Source: Loxodes magnus
Lineage: Eukaryota; Ciliophora; Karyorelictea; Loxodida; Loxodidae
Length of the DNA stretch: 64,000 nucleotides
Assembly: GCA_946699065.1 (NCBI GenBank)
Contig: CAMPDV010000020.1
Coordinates: 744,001 to 808,000, forward strand
Reading direction: 5' to 3'
Both the position numbers and the translations under genes were made by a program. The number at the start of each line of letters is the position of its first letter. The stretch's first letter is position 1. Shown in pieces: positions 37,465 to 50,452 of this stretch. Under the pieces are notes generated by a model that had not been told where the DNA came from, ran no database searches, and saw only the letters and a list, made by a program, of their open reading frames with translations.

Positions 37465-40284
37465 ATGAAATGTAAACTAAATTATCAAATAACTAGCATC
37501 TTAGTTCTGCTTATTTTATCACTTAAAAAATAAAGTAATATTTGTGAAATCATTTTAGATATGAAAGGTAGTTAAATGAAAGTGAATATCTAAGACGAAG
37601 CTAACTTAGCAAAACATGGCCTTTGCTAGCATGTCAAGATGGATGAAATCAGTTAAAATGAAAGTGCTCTGAATATGAATACTTTAAGTTTTAAGTCTAA
37701 GCAGCATGAAATGAGATATAAGTCTTATCTCTTTTCAGATGCAGATTCAAGAATGACTTGATAATATAAGAATAACTTAATATTGCTATCCTGCTACTAC
37801 TTATTAGTTCTGATACTTTGCTTTAGTAATGAAATTATAAATATTGCTGTACTTTCTAGCAGCTGGCAAGTAATAACAATAATATAGCTCATCGTAATAG
37901 TTGTGTTGATATTTTTTGGCTTTATATTAATGTATAAACTAGCAAGTAGCTATAAAATGAGATAATACACTATCCATATTACTACAGGAATTCTTCTAGC
38001 AGCTAATGCTTACTTGCTAATGTTTCATAAGTAGTTTATAAGCAATGCTTTTAACATTAAAATAGAAAGCTAAATGGATCAGCAACTAGTTGTGATAGCA
38101 ACTTTGTGTGTTGGCCATAGTGTGATGTTTAGTAGCTATGTAGGAGTTATTATTCTTTGCTTTTCCAGTTCTTTCCTTTATTTTGCTACAAGCATTTTTA
38201 CAGACCGAAAGATACATGAAATTCTATTTACTTTCGTGATTTTCAGCTTTCTAAGCATCATAATAAGCATACATGCTTATAATAAGGAAAAGATGATGAG
38301 GACTAGCTTTATCGAACAGTATAGGAGATAAGCTAGAGATTAAAAAGGCGAAGATATTGGAGATTTTGTAAAGTAGAAAACTAAAGTTTTTAACTAAAAT
38401 AAAGGGAATGTTAGCAAATTGATGATGCCAGTATATGAAAAAGAGTAGCTAACTATGATGGATACAATAACTCTCCGCCTTCATCGCATAATGAATGTAG
38501 TATAAAGTAGTTCTGAGCAAATAATTTTTTAAGATGTTAAGCAATGCTTAATAAATTGCCATAAAGATTTAGAATGAGTTTTGGAAAATTTACTTACTAA
38601 GGAAAATTTATTTAAAGTTAACATTGAAAAGCAACTTATTCTGTAGAATGTTAGTGAAGATGACAAAAAATTTGTAAGATAGCATTATGCAAGTCCAGTT
38701 ATTCAAAATGATTAACTTTAAAAAATTTAAGAACAGAGATAAAAGAGAAAAAATACTATTATATAGCCTATTAAAAGAAGCTCAGTTAAATTATTCCAAT
38801 ATAATGTTCCTTAGCTAAAAAATCTGCTATAACAAGCTGGATAAAATTGAAACTTTGATGTCTTTTTCCTTTCTAGCTTGACTGAAAACAATGGTATGGT
38901 ATATTTAGCTGAATACTTGCTAATTCATATACTTTAAGCTGATCAAGTTTGATAAATAAGTGACAAAATAATAAAGGGCTACTTTACTAAAATCTAGAGT
39001 TTGTATAAAGATAATCCATACCATAATGCTAATCATGCAGTGGATGTTACCTCTTCAATGCTATTTTTCATTATGAACTCATAGCTAAAATAAAGTTTAG
39101 ATAACTTAGACTTGCTGGGATGTATTATTGCTTCCATTGGACATGATGTAGGACATCCTGCGTTGAATAATAGGTTTTTAGTAAATAACTAGGAAGAATT
39201 AGCTATAGTATATAACGATATCTCTGTTTTGGAAAACATGCACACTTCCATCACTTTCAAGGAGATGAAAAAGAAAAATTAAAATCTTCTTATTTCATTG
39301 AGCGTTGAAGATTTTGTTTACATAAGGAAGCTAATTATTGAGATGATTTTGGAAACTGATATGTCAAAACACTTTGATGCTTTAGCCAAATTCAAAACGA
39401 AAGCTTAAGCTAAGGATACTGAGTTTACAACTGAAAAAATGGATAACAAAATTCTAATTTTGAAAACAGCAATAAAATGTGCTGATATAGGGCATTCTAG
39501 TAAAGATTGGGATTTACACTATAAATGAAGTATGAAAGTTTGCGAAGAATTTTTTGGTCAAGGAGATTTGGAAAAATAAAGAGGATAAGCTATTTCTATG
39601 TACTGTGATAGACAAACAACTAATATTCCAAAATCTTAAGCTGGATTCATTTAGGTAATTTGCTTGCCTCTATTTTAAGCATGAAGTACATTTTTGGACT
39701 CCTAGGACATTTAAAATTCTTGCTTATAATAGCTTGAAAAAAATCTAGCAGAATGAAAAATTCGGTCTAAAGAGAAAGTTAAATCAGTAGGTGCTTCCAC
39801 TTTAGTATAGAAGAATAACTTGCGATAAAATGCACCTTCAGTGACAAGAACTGCAATATTCAAAAATGATGATAAGCATGATGAAAAAATAAAAATTATC
39901 ATAGAAAACGTTTAAAAAAGGAAGTCAAGTTCAGTTGATCTTCATGATACCCAATAGAAATAATCTACTGATTTTGAGGATTAGAAAACGACAACAACTT
40001 AACCTGCAAATTTGTAAACATAAATAATAATGGCAACAGAAGATTTAGAAGAGAATCAGTAAGAAGTTATAAACTTAATTTAAAGAATTGATTCTAACAT
40101 TATTTTTAAGTAGGTTCCTTAAGAGAAAACACATAATTCATTAGAAAACGATCAATGAAGCTTTTTGGAAGAATAGAAAAACAATAAAAACGACTCTTAA
40201 GACAGAAAAAGTAGTGGAATAATAAATCAGAAAGATTTCCTAGACATGAGTTTAATAAAGGAAATAGAAGAATTAAATGGTTGA
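37465..40284 (+). CDS. membrane-bound cyclic-nucleotide phosphodiesterase
   Basis: 939 aa. The N-terminal half has about six membrane segments (roughly residues 95-290), a layout seen in ciliate PDEs. The C-terminal half is a class I PDE catalytic domain that hydrolyses cAMP or cGMP. It has YHNANHAVDV (general-acid His), the metal site GHDVGHP near residue 554, YNDISVLEN, CADIGHSSKDWD, and EFFGQGDLEKQRG with NIPKSQAGFI. Most PDEs read LENHH; here it is LENMH. Trp at HYKW, FQAW and LAEW are TGA codons, exactly where the family has Trp. The long tail is Ser/Glu-rich and probably disordered. A start at 37561 is also possible. TGA at 40282 is taken as stop, but the frame stays open far beyond it. 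Confidence 0.93.
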
Positions 40285-40446
40285 TAATGCTTTAATATAA
40301 TTAATCTTTCAAATCTAATTTAAATAGATTTAAAATCTAAGATCTTTCTCTGCTTATTACTTTACTAGTTCAATTCTCATTATATAATTTCTTTAATCAG
40401 ACTAATTCTATATTTTAAACCTTCTGAATTACTTATTTTAATAATT

Positions 40447-41928
40447 ATGAAAATTGAGTATTATTTGATTGCCATATCTACAGCAAGCTAGTTTGCTTAT
40501 TTTATCAATATTTTAACTATATTGGTTATGCTAATTTAGTCATTACATCAAATTAATTACATACTAAATTATCAAATTGGACCTAAAAATATCTTCAAGC
40601 ATAAAGTAAGTGTTTAGCAATATTTCATATCATTGGAAATATTACGAAAACTAACATTTTTATTGTCCCTAAAAGTAAATTAAATCTCATTATTGGATAT
40701 CCTCATTTTAATAAAATACCTTATAAAACTAAGCTTTTATATCTTTAGATTTAAGTAATAAAATTACATTCACTTATGAAGGTTAAAGAGTCATTAGCAT
40801 TTTATATACTTTATAGAACAAACTTAAATTAGTGAAGCAGTTTAAGCAGTTTAAGCAGATTATAATTTAGATTACTTATTGAATCAATTATGTAGCTTAT
40901 TTGTATTTATATTAGCTACCTATCTCTATTAAGGCTAAGGAAAATATCAAAAGAAAAGGGTACTTTAAGTTATATTTACAGTAGGATTTACTTCATTGAT
41001 TAGGCAGTATAAAATAATTATTTTTAAATAAATTTTAGAAAAATAAAAGTAAAAGTATGGTAATATATGAAAATAAACTAGTTTCGATAGTACTAAATGA
41101 TTGTATATATCGCAATACTACATGACTTAGAATCTTAAATATAGAGATTTTTCTACTTTCATTATAAGAAATTATAAGGAAACTAAACTTTAACATATAG
41201 ATAAAAATAAATTACTAAAATATGCTAAAAGTAGCCAATTTTATGTTTAAATAATTAACTTATTTTTAATTTGCTATATCTAGTTTACTTTTGAACTTGG
41301 CTTTTAGAGCTAAATTTAGCAGGCTAAGTTGATTTAATCAGAAATTTGCGCTATTCTTAAAAATTTTAGAGTAGAGGCATAAGAGAAAAATATTAGTTAG
41401 CTATTAGATTAAGACAAAAAACAATTAAATTAAGCCTTCAAATTTACTTACAATTCTAACTTATTATTTGCTTCTTGTATTTCTAAAAGATAAAATGACA
41501 GATAAAATCAGGTAATGATGTAGTAGAGTTAATAATGTGAACTATCGATAGAAATAAAGCTTTAAATGAGCTAAATATTTAAATATATAGCTACTCTTAT
41601 AAATTAGTTTGATTTTTAATCCTTTTTAATTTAACTTACAGTTCTTTCTATTTATAAATAGCTTATTCAATAATAGCTGAAACTAATTTAATTTATAAAG
41701 CACTGTGAGCTTCTTTATTTTATGGCTTTAGTTTCTCTTAAACCTCTAAGATAAAAACCTTAGAAAAGGCAGTCTGATAAATGAGCTTTTTAGAATCTGT
41801 CAAGTAGGTAGATTAAAAAGCAATATAAATGAATGAATGGATTTTAGTGGCAAATAAGAGTTAAGCTATGTGTATTTAATAGTAAATTAGCAAAACTAAT
41901 AGATATTGCAAAAGAGCAAAGTCTATGA
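40447..41928 (+). CDS. possible continuation of, or gene downstream of, the PDE
   Basis: In the same frame as the phosphodiesterase, an ATG at 40447 opens a 494-codon stretch ending in TGA at 41926-41928. It encodes several hydrophobic segments, then a helical Gln/Lys-rich region. GC is about 20-28%, between genic and intergenic values here. It may be a separate membrane protein, or the PDE protein may read through TGA 40282 as Trp and continue into it. It may also be chance openness of AT-rich DNA. Confidence 0.3.
40837..40858. repeat. 9-bp tandem repeat
   Basis: The unit GCAGTTTAA occurs twice followed by GCAG. Confidence 0.8.
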
Positions 41929-42046
41929 ACGCTATCTTTAAGTTAAAGCTTCATTTGCTTCTTTATTTTCCTTTGCTTATAGGTTAGTTTAACTTAAACT
42001 AACTTCCCTCCTTATTTAAATATCTAAAGATTTATTCAATTAAAAA

Positions 42047-42858
42047 ATGTAATCCCTTCACGAACTCGGGATTGAGACAGAACAGTAAATAAAATAAGAG
42101 ATAAAAGATAAAAATGATATAATATCTAGCAAGAAAGATTTTTCTGAAGTGATATAAAGATACGAGTAAAATCCTGAGTTCTAAAAGCATTTATTACCCT
42201 TGTAATAAAGATTTAGGTTTGTGAGGTAAGTGATAGGAGATGGAAATTGCTTTTATAGATCATTTTTGTTTGGTTTAACTGAATATTTACTTGAAAATTA
42301 GAAGGATATTGACTATGTACTAAAAAGACTGGAAGAGTGCCCTGTTCATTTATGTGCTGCAGGATTTTAGGAAATAGTATATAGTGACTTTGTGGATGTA
42401 CTTTTTAACTGTAGATGTATAAAGAATTAATACAGTCTTTAAATAAAGCTAAAATCGAAGATATGTATTTATATAATATAGAGTCTAGAAATTTGTTACA
42501 AGAGAATACTCTGATAGTTATGTTATGCTTGGAAGACTTCTTACTTCTGTATCTTTAATAATTCAGGCCTTTATGAGAATAAATGCAGAATTGTTTGCAG
42601 GATTTTTTGAAGGTTACTTAAATGTCGAAGAGTTCTGCTAAGCTGAAGTTGATCCTTTAGATAAAGAATGTGATATGGTATGAAATTATACAGCCTTAAA
42701 TAATTGCATTGACAAGCGCTTTAGAAATAAAGGTCAACTTAATATAAGTGGACACAAATAGAATGAGTGAATATACTTTTCCTATAGATTCGTCTTGTCC
42801 AAATTTCAACATAACTCTTCTATATACTCCTGGACACTACGATATACTTTACACTTGA
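42047..42858 (+). CDS. otubain-type deubiquitinase
   Basis: A cysteine protease of the peptidase C65 (otubain) family that removes ubiquitin, 258 aa, close to the usual 270. Three exons (42047-42416, 42436-42677, 42694-42858). The catalytic Cys sits in IGDGNCFYRSF near residue 67. Downstream are the family segments YSDSYVMLGRLLTS, VEEFCQAEVDPLDKECD and IIALTSALEIKVN. The catalytic His lies in LLYTPGHYDILY just before the stop. Introns of 19 and 16 nt are both needed to keep these motifs in one frame. Cytosolic; no signal or membrane segments. Confidence 0.95.
42417..42435 (+). other. intron, 19 nt
   Basis: GTATAAAGAATTAATACAG. It restores the frame into the conserved SDSYV region of otubain. 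Confidence 0.85.
42678..42693 (+). other. intron, 16 nt
   Basis: GTATGAAATTATACAG. It joins KECDM to PQIIAL. Confidence 0.9.
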
Positions 42859-43565
42859 TTTAAAGTACTTTTATATAAGCAACTTCTTAACCTTATTATA
42901 TCACTTTTATGAAGCATATTTAAATCCTTTATTATAAAAGCACTAATAGCTTCAATTTTACCTTCAATAAAACTAAATTATTTCTTAAATAGATACAGAA
43001 AGCAAGGTGATAAAAAGCAAAGCTAAAAGCCTTAGCTAATATAATTATTAAAATTATGTTAAATTAAGTAAATACTAAAGTATTCTATTTCCCTAAAAAC
43101 AAAATTAAGTAAACATTTCCCATTTACTGCAAATCTTCCTCAATATGATTTATATCTGATTACATAATGCTACCTTTTAACAATCTTTATCTTATTTACT
43201 CTATAAGTTAGAAGTTAGAAACAGGTTTAAAGAAATTAAAAAATTAGCAATTATTAAATAGGATTTAGCTAATTTTAGATATTTTTCTATTTTTTATTTA
43301 AATTTCTAATTTTTCATACTCCTGATTTAAGTTCTCTTTATAGAATTACAAACTAACTCTTTTATAATTTTATGTATCTGCTTACTTAAAACTATTACAC
43401 ATAATTAAAATATAATTATACATTTATTCTTAGATAAGCTCTCTGCATTATCATTCTTTAACATAATGAAGGCATACTTAATTAAATTTATCTAAATAAA
43501 GTAGATTGATTTGAATGAATTAGCACCAATTAAAAAAGTTTCATTAATTTACTCAATTACTCTTT
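42859..43565. other. AT-rich convergent spacer, nothing recognised
   Basis: Low-GC region between the otubain and kinesin-like gene ends. Confidence 0.5.
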
Positions 43566-45359
43566 TCATTCTTATTTATTATTAAATGCATTTAATTCCT
43601 CTTTCAGCTACTAAATTTTCTTCTCTTTTTCTGCTAAATTTTTCTTTAGTTTCTCGTTCTGTAAGATAAGCTCGTTTTTGTTTTGTGTAGGAAGTGTGTA
43701 AAGTAATTTAAGAGTTTTGTAGATAAGTTCTTTCTTCTTCTATTTGTCACTTGACCATAATATTTATTAGAAGCGAATCACATTTAAAACGTGACCAAGA
43801 CTAACTTTTGAGTGACTCATTTATGACAGCATATATTTACTGATTTCACAACTTGATTTCAAGTTCTATTCGTATTAAGGAATTAATGAATTATATTTCA
43901 TTTCTTGCTCTTAGTATAAATTAACCTAAGCAAGTGTTTCATTTAGCTATTTTAAACTTTTAAGATATTCTTCCTTTCTATCATATTTGTGCCTGTGTAG
44001 TTTTGCACTTATAAGTTTTACTTATTTTTGTATTTCATCTGAGTTTCTGTTAATAAGCTTTTGAACAAGGGTGAGTTGCTAATCTGATTGCTACAATGTA
44101 TCCATTTTTTCTGTTATTTTTGCCTATAAACTTTTATTTTCCTCCTCTAAATTTCTTATATATTAATCCAGAATCTAATGCACCTAAACATCTTAAGAAT
44201 TCTGCTATTTGTTCTTTACTTTATATGCCAAACTCTCTATTTAAGATCTAAGCATTCTTATCTAATAGAAGATTAAAAAGTTTGAACTTAAGTTCACTTT
44301 TGCTAGGTTAATAACTTGCTTTATTTATTAGCTAAACTTGAGATAATCTAAAGCCTGCTAGATGTCATTTTACTTAACGGAAAAAATAAAAGAAGTAAGG
44401 CAGTTTCCACCAAAGCATTCTCTACAAAGAGATGTTAATCTGCTTTATTGATAATCAGGTTTTTTATTGCTAGTAAGCTAGTTAATTACTGTTCGTATGG
44501 TCTATCAACTTTTAAACTCAAATTAACTCTCTGATTTGTCTATCAAGTTTATTTATCAAAAAGAGTTAGCTCTTTTTTTCTCTTTTCTCTGATCTTTGAC
44601 TCTATTTTCTCCTTCTTTCGTATTCCTTTCAAGCATTATAAAGGTTAGTTAGCTTTCAGTAGAGAATGTTGTTAAATAAAATATCACTACATAAACTGGA
44701 TTCTGTACGTTCATCTACTCCTTTCTAAATTTTCCATGCATGCTGCCTAATTCAAGCAAAGTATCCAATTCTTCAATTCCACTGATAGGTACTTTGGAGC
44801 AGTTGGCTATAGCATAAGGGTTTAAAAGATCTTTAGATTACTCTTTATAAATTTCGATATAGCTCAATTGAAGTTAATATTTGCTTTCACTATTTAAAGA
44901 TATTACTATCTTCCTTCCAATCAATTCCAGCATTTCTTAAAGCTTTCACTAATAGCTTACAAAGCAGCTGTTGAAACCATGTAAAAAGCATTCAACCTAA
45001 TTTTAAAAGAGAGATTGATATACTTTTTAAGCAGATTGCTAATCATCTATCACTTTATTCATCTTAAAATAGTTTTGGTGATTCTACCCTAAGTATTATT
45101 TCAAGTTCATGTGCTAAGTTAATGCGTTTGGAAGTTTAATCGTTGCACTGTCTATCACTTAAATCGTTTGAAACCACTTAGTCTGTTAATTTTTCTCTTA
45201 ACTTGATAATTTCTTTACTCTAAAGCAAACTCTGATAGGGCATTCTACAATCTATTAGTTAGGAAGTACTCTTTAGCTAGTATTATCTTAGTTTTACTCA
45301 GTATTAAGAGTGAGAGAAATGCTTTCTTGTAAACTAATTTCACTTATTTCATCAAACAT
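43566..45359 (-). CDS. divergent kinesin-like protein without P-loop
   Basis: 597 aa in one frame, ATG to TGA. The N-terminal ~330 residues follow the kinesin motor fold: VYQSLFQNQVECFLHGFNS resembles the segment before the ATP site, then LSYIEIYKEQSKDLL (kinesin S-x-x-E-I-Y-x-E-x-x-x-D-L-L), INLIDKSES in place of switch II DLAGSE, and SRLTSLCRECFGGN matching the SKLT..L..SLGGN block. The GQTGSGKT P-loop is missing: HGFNS runs directly into an unrelated short segment. The SSRSH switch I motif is also unrecognisable. The C-terminal half is coiled coil. It is probably a non-motile kinesin relative acting as a microtubule-associated or scaffold protein. Confidence 0.75.
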
Positions 45360-46278
45360 TTTAAAACTTAAACAATTAACTTTATTTTTATCTTCCTATT
45401 CCTACTTGCTAATATCTATTAGAACTTAATTAGTGCAGATATCTATTGCTTTCACATACTCATTTATGAAGAGGTAAAGTTATTAGCCTATCTTTCTATA
45501 AAAATTACTAGTTATGCATATCAGTAATTTGTAATATAATAGTATGCTTATATATCAAAATAGAACTAAAAGGTATTAATAGTTTCATAGGGCAGCTAGG
45601 AAAAGTAATGAATCTTTATAAAGATTAACTAGCAATAAATAGGAAATAAAGCTTTACTTACTAAATTCCATAAAGTATTTCTAAATTAACTGCTTTATCA
45701 TATTAGCTACTTGTTTATTCCTATTCCTAGCTAACTGAGTAAGAATCATTTAAGCTGTATTTATAATAATTATACTCTTTACTTTTCATGCTTTCTTAAA
45801 TATTAACTTATCTACTTTTATTAGTTTTAATAGATTTTTCTTAATAGAATTAAATTTTAAATATTGGAAAGTCTATAAGGAGAAATAGAAAGGTATAATA
45901 AAGGAATAATCTTATATAAATCTGAAATATATAGATCTAAAGTGGTTATTGCATAAGCATGCACTTACTTATAATTATCTAATTAATTAGATTCCTTTTA
46001 ATTAAATATCGTTATAGCATTTTAGGTAATTATTAAAGTATCGTTGTTTTCTCTATGCAGCTTAAACTTCTATAATTTATTAAGCAGATCTTAGCTTATT
46101 ATTATTTAATATAGCCGAACTTTCTTCTCTTAATACTTCTTTATATCATTTATTGAGTAAAAACTTTAAGTCTTATTTATAGCTTCAATAGATTTAAATA
46201 GTCAGCATATTTAGACTTAGATGTGAGAGAGATGGAAATATCTCAAGTTAAATAAAAGAAATATCTTGAAATTAAAAA
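45360..46278. other. AT-rich divergent spacer, nothing recognised
   Basis: Low-GC region likely holding promoters of both flanking genes; none can be identified. Confidence 0.5.
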
Positions 46279-47613
46279 ATGGACTAAAAAGGTATAATTA
46301 AGGAGCCAAAATACTAAGTACTTAATGGGCCAATTGGGATTCCTTAAGGATATTTATAAAAAGTAAATTAATAATCAGACTAATCAATTAACTAAAAACC
46401 TGTTCTTCCTAACAACTCTAGACCTTAAAGCAGTATTTTAACTGAGTAACCCTATTTAAATGCTTACTCCCACTTTGAAACTATGAGCTTTAAAAGTGAA
46501 GCAGGAAGTATTTATGATGATCCTGAAAGAGCTAAGGAGTTTCTTTTAAAAAGAAAGCAAGAAAACTCAGAATTAAAAGTGCAAATTGACCAAACTAATA
46601 ATTAACTGAAAGAAGAGGAATAGAAATGTGAGTTGCTGATGAAGCGTAACGTAGAATTGAAAAATTAAATCAATGCTTTGCAAATTCACTAAGAAATGAA
46701 GGCTAAATTACAAACAGAACTATAGAGAACCAAAAAGAAAATTGAAAATAGAGACTAGGAAATTTTGCTTATTAAGAAGGAAATTTAACAGCTTTGTAAA
46801 GATAAAAACTCATTGAGAGAGGCTTTTTCTAGCATTTAGCAAGAACACCAAAAGTTTAAAGATTTTGCAGAATAGAGAATAATTGAATTTTAGAACGGAA
46901 ATATGATTTCTTCTAACCCACAATCATAATAAGTCCCACCATCTACTCCATATTAAGAAGGTTTTAAGAAATCTTATAATTTCAAATCTATAATCGAAGA
47001 AAGATTCCAAGGACTTATAGATCTTTAAGCTTAAAATTCTTCTTCAAGCTTAAATTTGTAAGATAGTTAAAGAAGTTTTTTGCATTTACAGTGCTAGAGT
47101 AATGAAGAAATTTAGGAAGTTGAGGAAGAATAAGGTTAAGCATCACCTATTTATATAAAATAGGAGCAAGACGAGCAGTTTGAAAGTGAATAATAAAAGG
47201 AGATCTAATAAAATGATTAATATATAGATAAATAAAATATTGAAGAGAGCTATTAGATAGATGAATTGGGTTAAAACGTGCAAAAGAAATTATTCAAGTA
47301 TAATGAATAAGAAACTAGCACAAAAGAAGAGAAAGACTAAATATTATCTTAAGTGGAAGATTAACTAATTTCGTCTCAATGATAAGATTAATTTGAATGG
47401 TAGCTTAGGTAGGAAAATGAAGTAAACATAGAAAAACAGCAGGCTAAGATTGAGATGTAAAATCCAGAATCTTAAGTTGAAAATATGGAAAACTATGAAG
47501 AAGCTTAATAAGCCAAAGGCAATGGTATTTTTATAAATTTAGAATAATCTTATGATATCTAGAATGAGAAACTAGAAGAAAATAAAGCCTAGACTAATAT
47601 GTAGTTTGTTTGA
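46279..47613 (+). CDS. coiled-coil Gln/Glu-rich protein, 444 aa
   Basis: A 445-codon frame from ATG to TGA. Residues 1-75 are Gly/Pro/Asn-rich and disordered. Residues about 85-200 have strong heptad periodicity with alternating Lys/Glu, a coiled coil. The rest is an acidic Gln/Glu-rich region, much of its Gln encoded by TAA and TAG. Probably structural; no specific family. Confidence 0.7.
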
Positions 47614-48058
47614 GTTTACATTTAACGCTTTAATTTAATTTTTAATATAAATAATTACTTACTTCAGCATTCGAAATGTGAACTTTTACATTAATTAATA
47701 ATCAAATACATATTTTGATTATTCAATTAAATAAAAGCTTATTAATATATAATTGAAGCAATTACGAGGAAATAATAGTTTTAAAATCAAAATGTTAAAG
47801 CAAATTCTAGATCCAAGAAGTTTTGTCAATCTCTCTAACAACAGAAGTATGAACCCATAATACTTTCATTTTTTCATGTAGACGATGGAAATATAAAAAT
47901 AAACTCTATAAGTGCTACACCATTGGGTCTTGAAGCAAATCTAACTTTCATGGAGTTTATTGAGTCATAATTTAGTATTTCTTCTTTGCTTTCTTAATTA
48001 AATTTAACTTAAAGAGAACAATTATCTCTATATAACGCAAGCTGAACATGCACTTCAT
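47614..48058. other. convergent region with unexplained coding-like frame
   Basis: On the minus strand, in a different frame from the next gene, codons running through TGA at 47826-47828 encode a well-mixed acidic segment (DFIETIAQAEMNEVHVQL, SMKVRFASRPNGVALIEF). It looks more like true protein than chance. It may be the real C-terminal exon of the gene 48059-49759, joined by an intron I could not place. Confidence 0.4.
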
Positions 48059-49759
48059 TCATTTCTGCTTGAGCTATGGTTTCTATAAAATCAGATTTTC
48101 ATACTATGATTAATAAGCTTGAAGTTCCATTAAGGAATTGGATAAAGTTAAATAGTCATATTTTTCTGTCTAATAAGCATATTCGATATTTCGAAATAGC
48201 TTAGGATTAAGATCTGCCAACAAAAAATTAAACTTAATATGTTTATTCAAAAGAGCTTACCTAACAGTTTGAGTTATTTATATTTTGCATTACATGCATA
48301 ACTGAATAATTTCTTCTATCTATTAGCTTTTATTTTTGTATTAAAGAATCTGAATTATTATATAAATCAAGTTAAAGTCAAAGCTAGATTTTTTAGTCTA
48401 TTAACTCTCTATTTGGCTGGGTTTTTTAGGTTTTTCCTTGTTTATATATTCCAAAATAAAGATAAAATTGTTCAATATTTCTGAGTATGCTAAATCATAT
48501 TAATTCAACTCATATAGGTAAACTATCTTCTGCAGCATCTAGTTACTTTCTATTTTTTCTACTAGTTCTAAGGTTTTTAAAGCCTCAGCATACATTTATA
48601 GTTAAATAAAGATCTGAATGAGCTTTAAAAAGTATTTATTCTTGCTATTTATTTCTCTCGCTTTGTAGAGCTTCTACACATACTTTTAAACTTTACCCTA
48701 AACACTAGGAGGGAATTATTCCTCTTTTTAAAGGAAAAACAAATTAACTTTTTTCATTATTAACTAATAAAAATTTAGAACCACATTAACCCAAAAAACT
48801 CTTATATTTATTTAAAATAATTAAACACTGAAATGTTATTTGCTTCTACTCCTAGACAACTACAGGCCGCTTTTCTCTCTTTCGCTTTTTGGTAATTAGA
48901 AATCTTCGTCTTTTAAGTTTTAAAATTCAGAAGATTTCTTTGGTGAAATCTTGAATTTCTATTTATTGCTTTAAAACTTATCAAAAGTCTGAATTTTTGG
49001 AATCTCAATTTAGAATTTGTTTTATAAGTGATCATGTCTTCTTTCAAAAAGGGCCTTTTTTAAAGCTTCTATTGAATATTCTCTAAGTTTTTGTTTTTTG
49101 CTTTTCTGGGAATTTTGCGATTTGCTATGTTTTAATTTTTACTATTTTTTATCATTCTCTTAAATTTCCTATTTCTATAAATTACCTTTTTAACTCTGAG
49201 TATCCTAAATCTAAACTAAGTAGTTTTTCTTTTGTTCTTATTTATTTTCCTATTTTTTAATCTCTTCCAGTAAATCTTTTTAGACATGTCTTTTTATAGT
49301 AGGAATTTTACTATATTTGTTTAATTTTTTTATTGCTTAGTCGCTGCTCTGCTATGATTCACTGTTTTGATTATTTTATAATATAATACTGCTAGCGAAG
49401 TTTTGTATAATTTGCTTCTAATTAGTTTTAAGATTCTTATTTTGTTAACTCTAGTGTAGAGATCTTATAGATTCGTCTTTTCAATTTTAGACATTAACAG
49501 AATGTTTAGTGCTATTAAGTGTTGATTACTGATGCTAAGATTAAGCAGACATTGTATGATCCATCGAGTTAATTTCATTAATATTAGTCTTACTCTTCTT
49601 TTCATTCTTCTCTAATTCTAAATTTTTCGTCTTTAGACAACGAGTTTTTTCAGTAGGAGAGGAGGTTTCAGACTTTTACTCTTGCTACTACTTTATGCAC
49701 AACAAATTGCATTTACAAAATTAGATGCAAAATGAGACTTTATTAAATATGCTGCTCAT
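48059..49759 (-). CDS. Ser/Lys/Gln-rich protein with helical repeat C-terminus
   Basis: A single frame of 567 codons from ATG to TGA. The N-terminal two thirds are Ser/Lys/Gln-rich and probably disordered. The C-terminal third has TPR-like helix pairs (MYAEALKTLELVEKIESN, YLYELNQYDLAYSEILNN). The middle (about 48700-48860) is weaker and could hide an intron. An adjacent minus-strand frame down to 47826 is also coding-like, so the true C-terminus is uncertain. No family is named. Confidence 0.5.
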
Positions 49760-50452
49760 TTTTTTAATACAATTATTTTTAAAATTCTCTTAATTAATTT
49801 TTACTCTCTTTTAAGATACTTCCTTATCTTATCTATTAAACCCTTTTCTGCTATCAAAAACAAAATAATGTATATCTCTATTATCTATAAGCCCTTTTTT
49901 ACTTAGTATATAATGAAGAAAATTATTCTACGAGCTTTTTGAAAATCCTTATCCACTCTTCAATACTTCTTATTTAATAGTGAAAGCAGCTTAATTTACT
50001 TTGCTCACTTTAATCTCTTTTCTTAGTAGAGGTAAAATATATTAAAAGCCTAGCTTGTGAAAAGTTCGCTTGGTAGTGATTCTGTAATTAAAATAGTATT
50101 ACTTTTTGTTAATTTTTAGTGCAAACAAGAATTAAAATAATACTGTCCTGCTGATTTGCACTAGTTTACTAAAAGAATCTATTTAACTATTCGGAATTTT
50201 AATATAGAAATAAAGCTTTTGGATCTTATTTGTTTTTCTATAGAATTGACTCTTGTTCTAACATGAAGACTTCAACTATAAAAAAGATTAGTAAAGAAAG
50301 CTAAGTAATGATATGTTTAGTAAGGACTTAATATTGGCTGACTAATTAATTATTTGTTCTGTAGATTAGATTAATTATTCTGAGAATTCGAATATCTGGG
50401 ATGAAATTTAATTTGATTAGGCCTTTTTAGCTTTAAATTTTAATTAAACGAA
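49760..50452. other. divergent spacer, nothing recognised
   Basis: About 25% GC, slightly higher than other spacers, but no ATG-to-TGA frame or motif was supported. Confidence 0.4.

Noticed and set aside
39711..39902. Minus-strand ORF
   Set aside because: Antisense of the phosphodiesterase tail.
47791..48900. Plus-strand multi-membrane frame loosely resembling a fatty acid elongase
   Set aside because: The resemblance rests on a few residues; the His box is absent, and the minus strand is more strongly coding.
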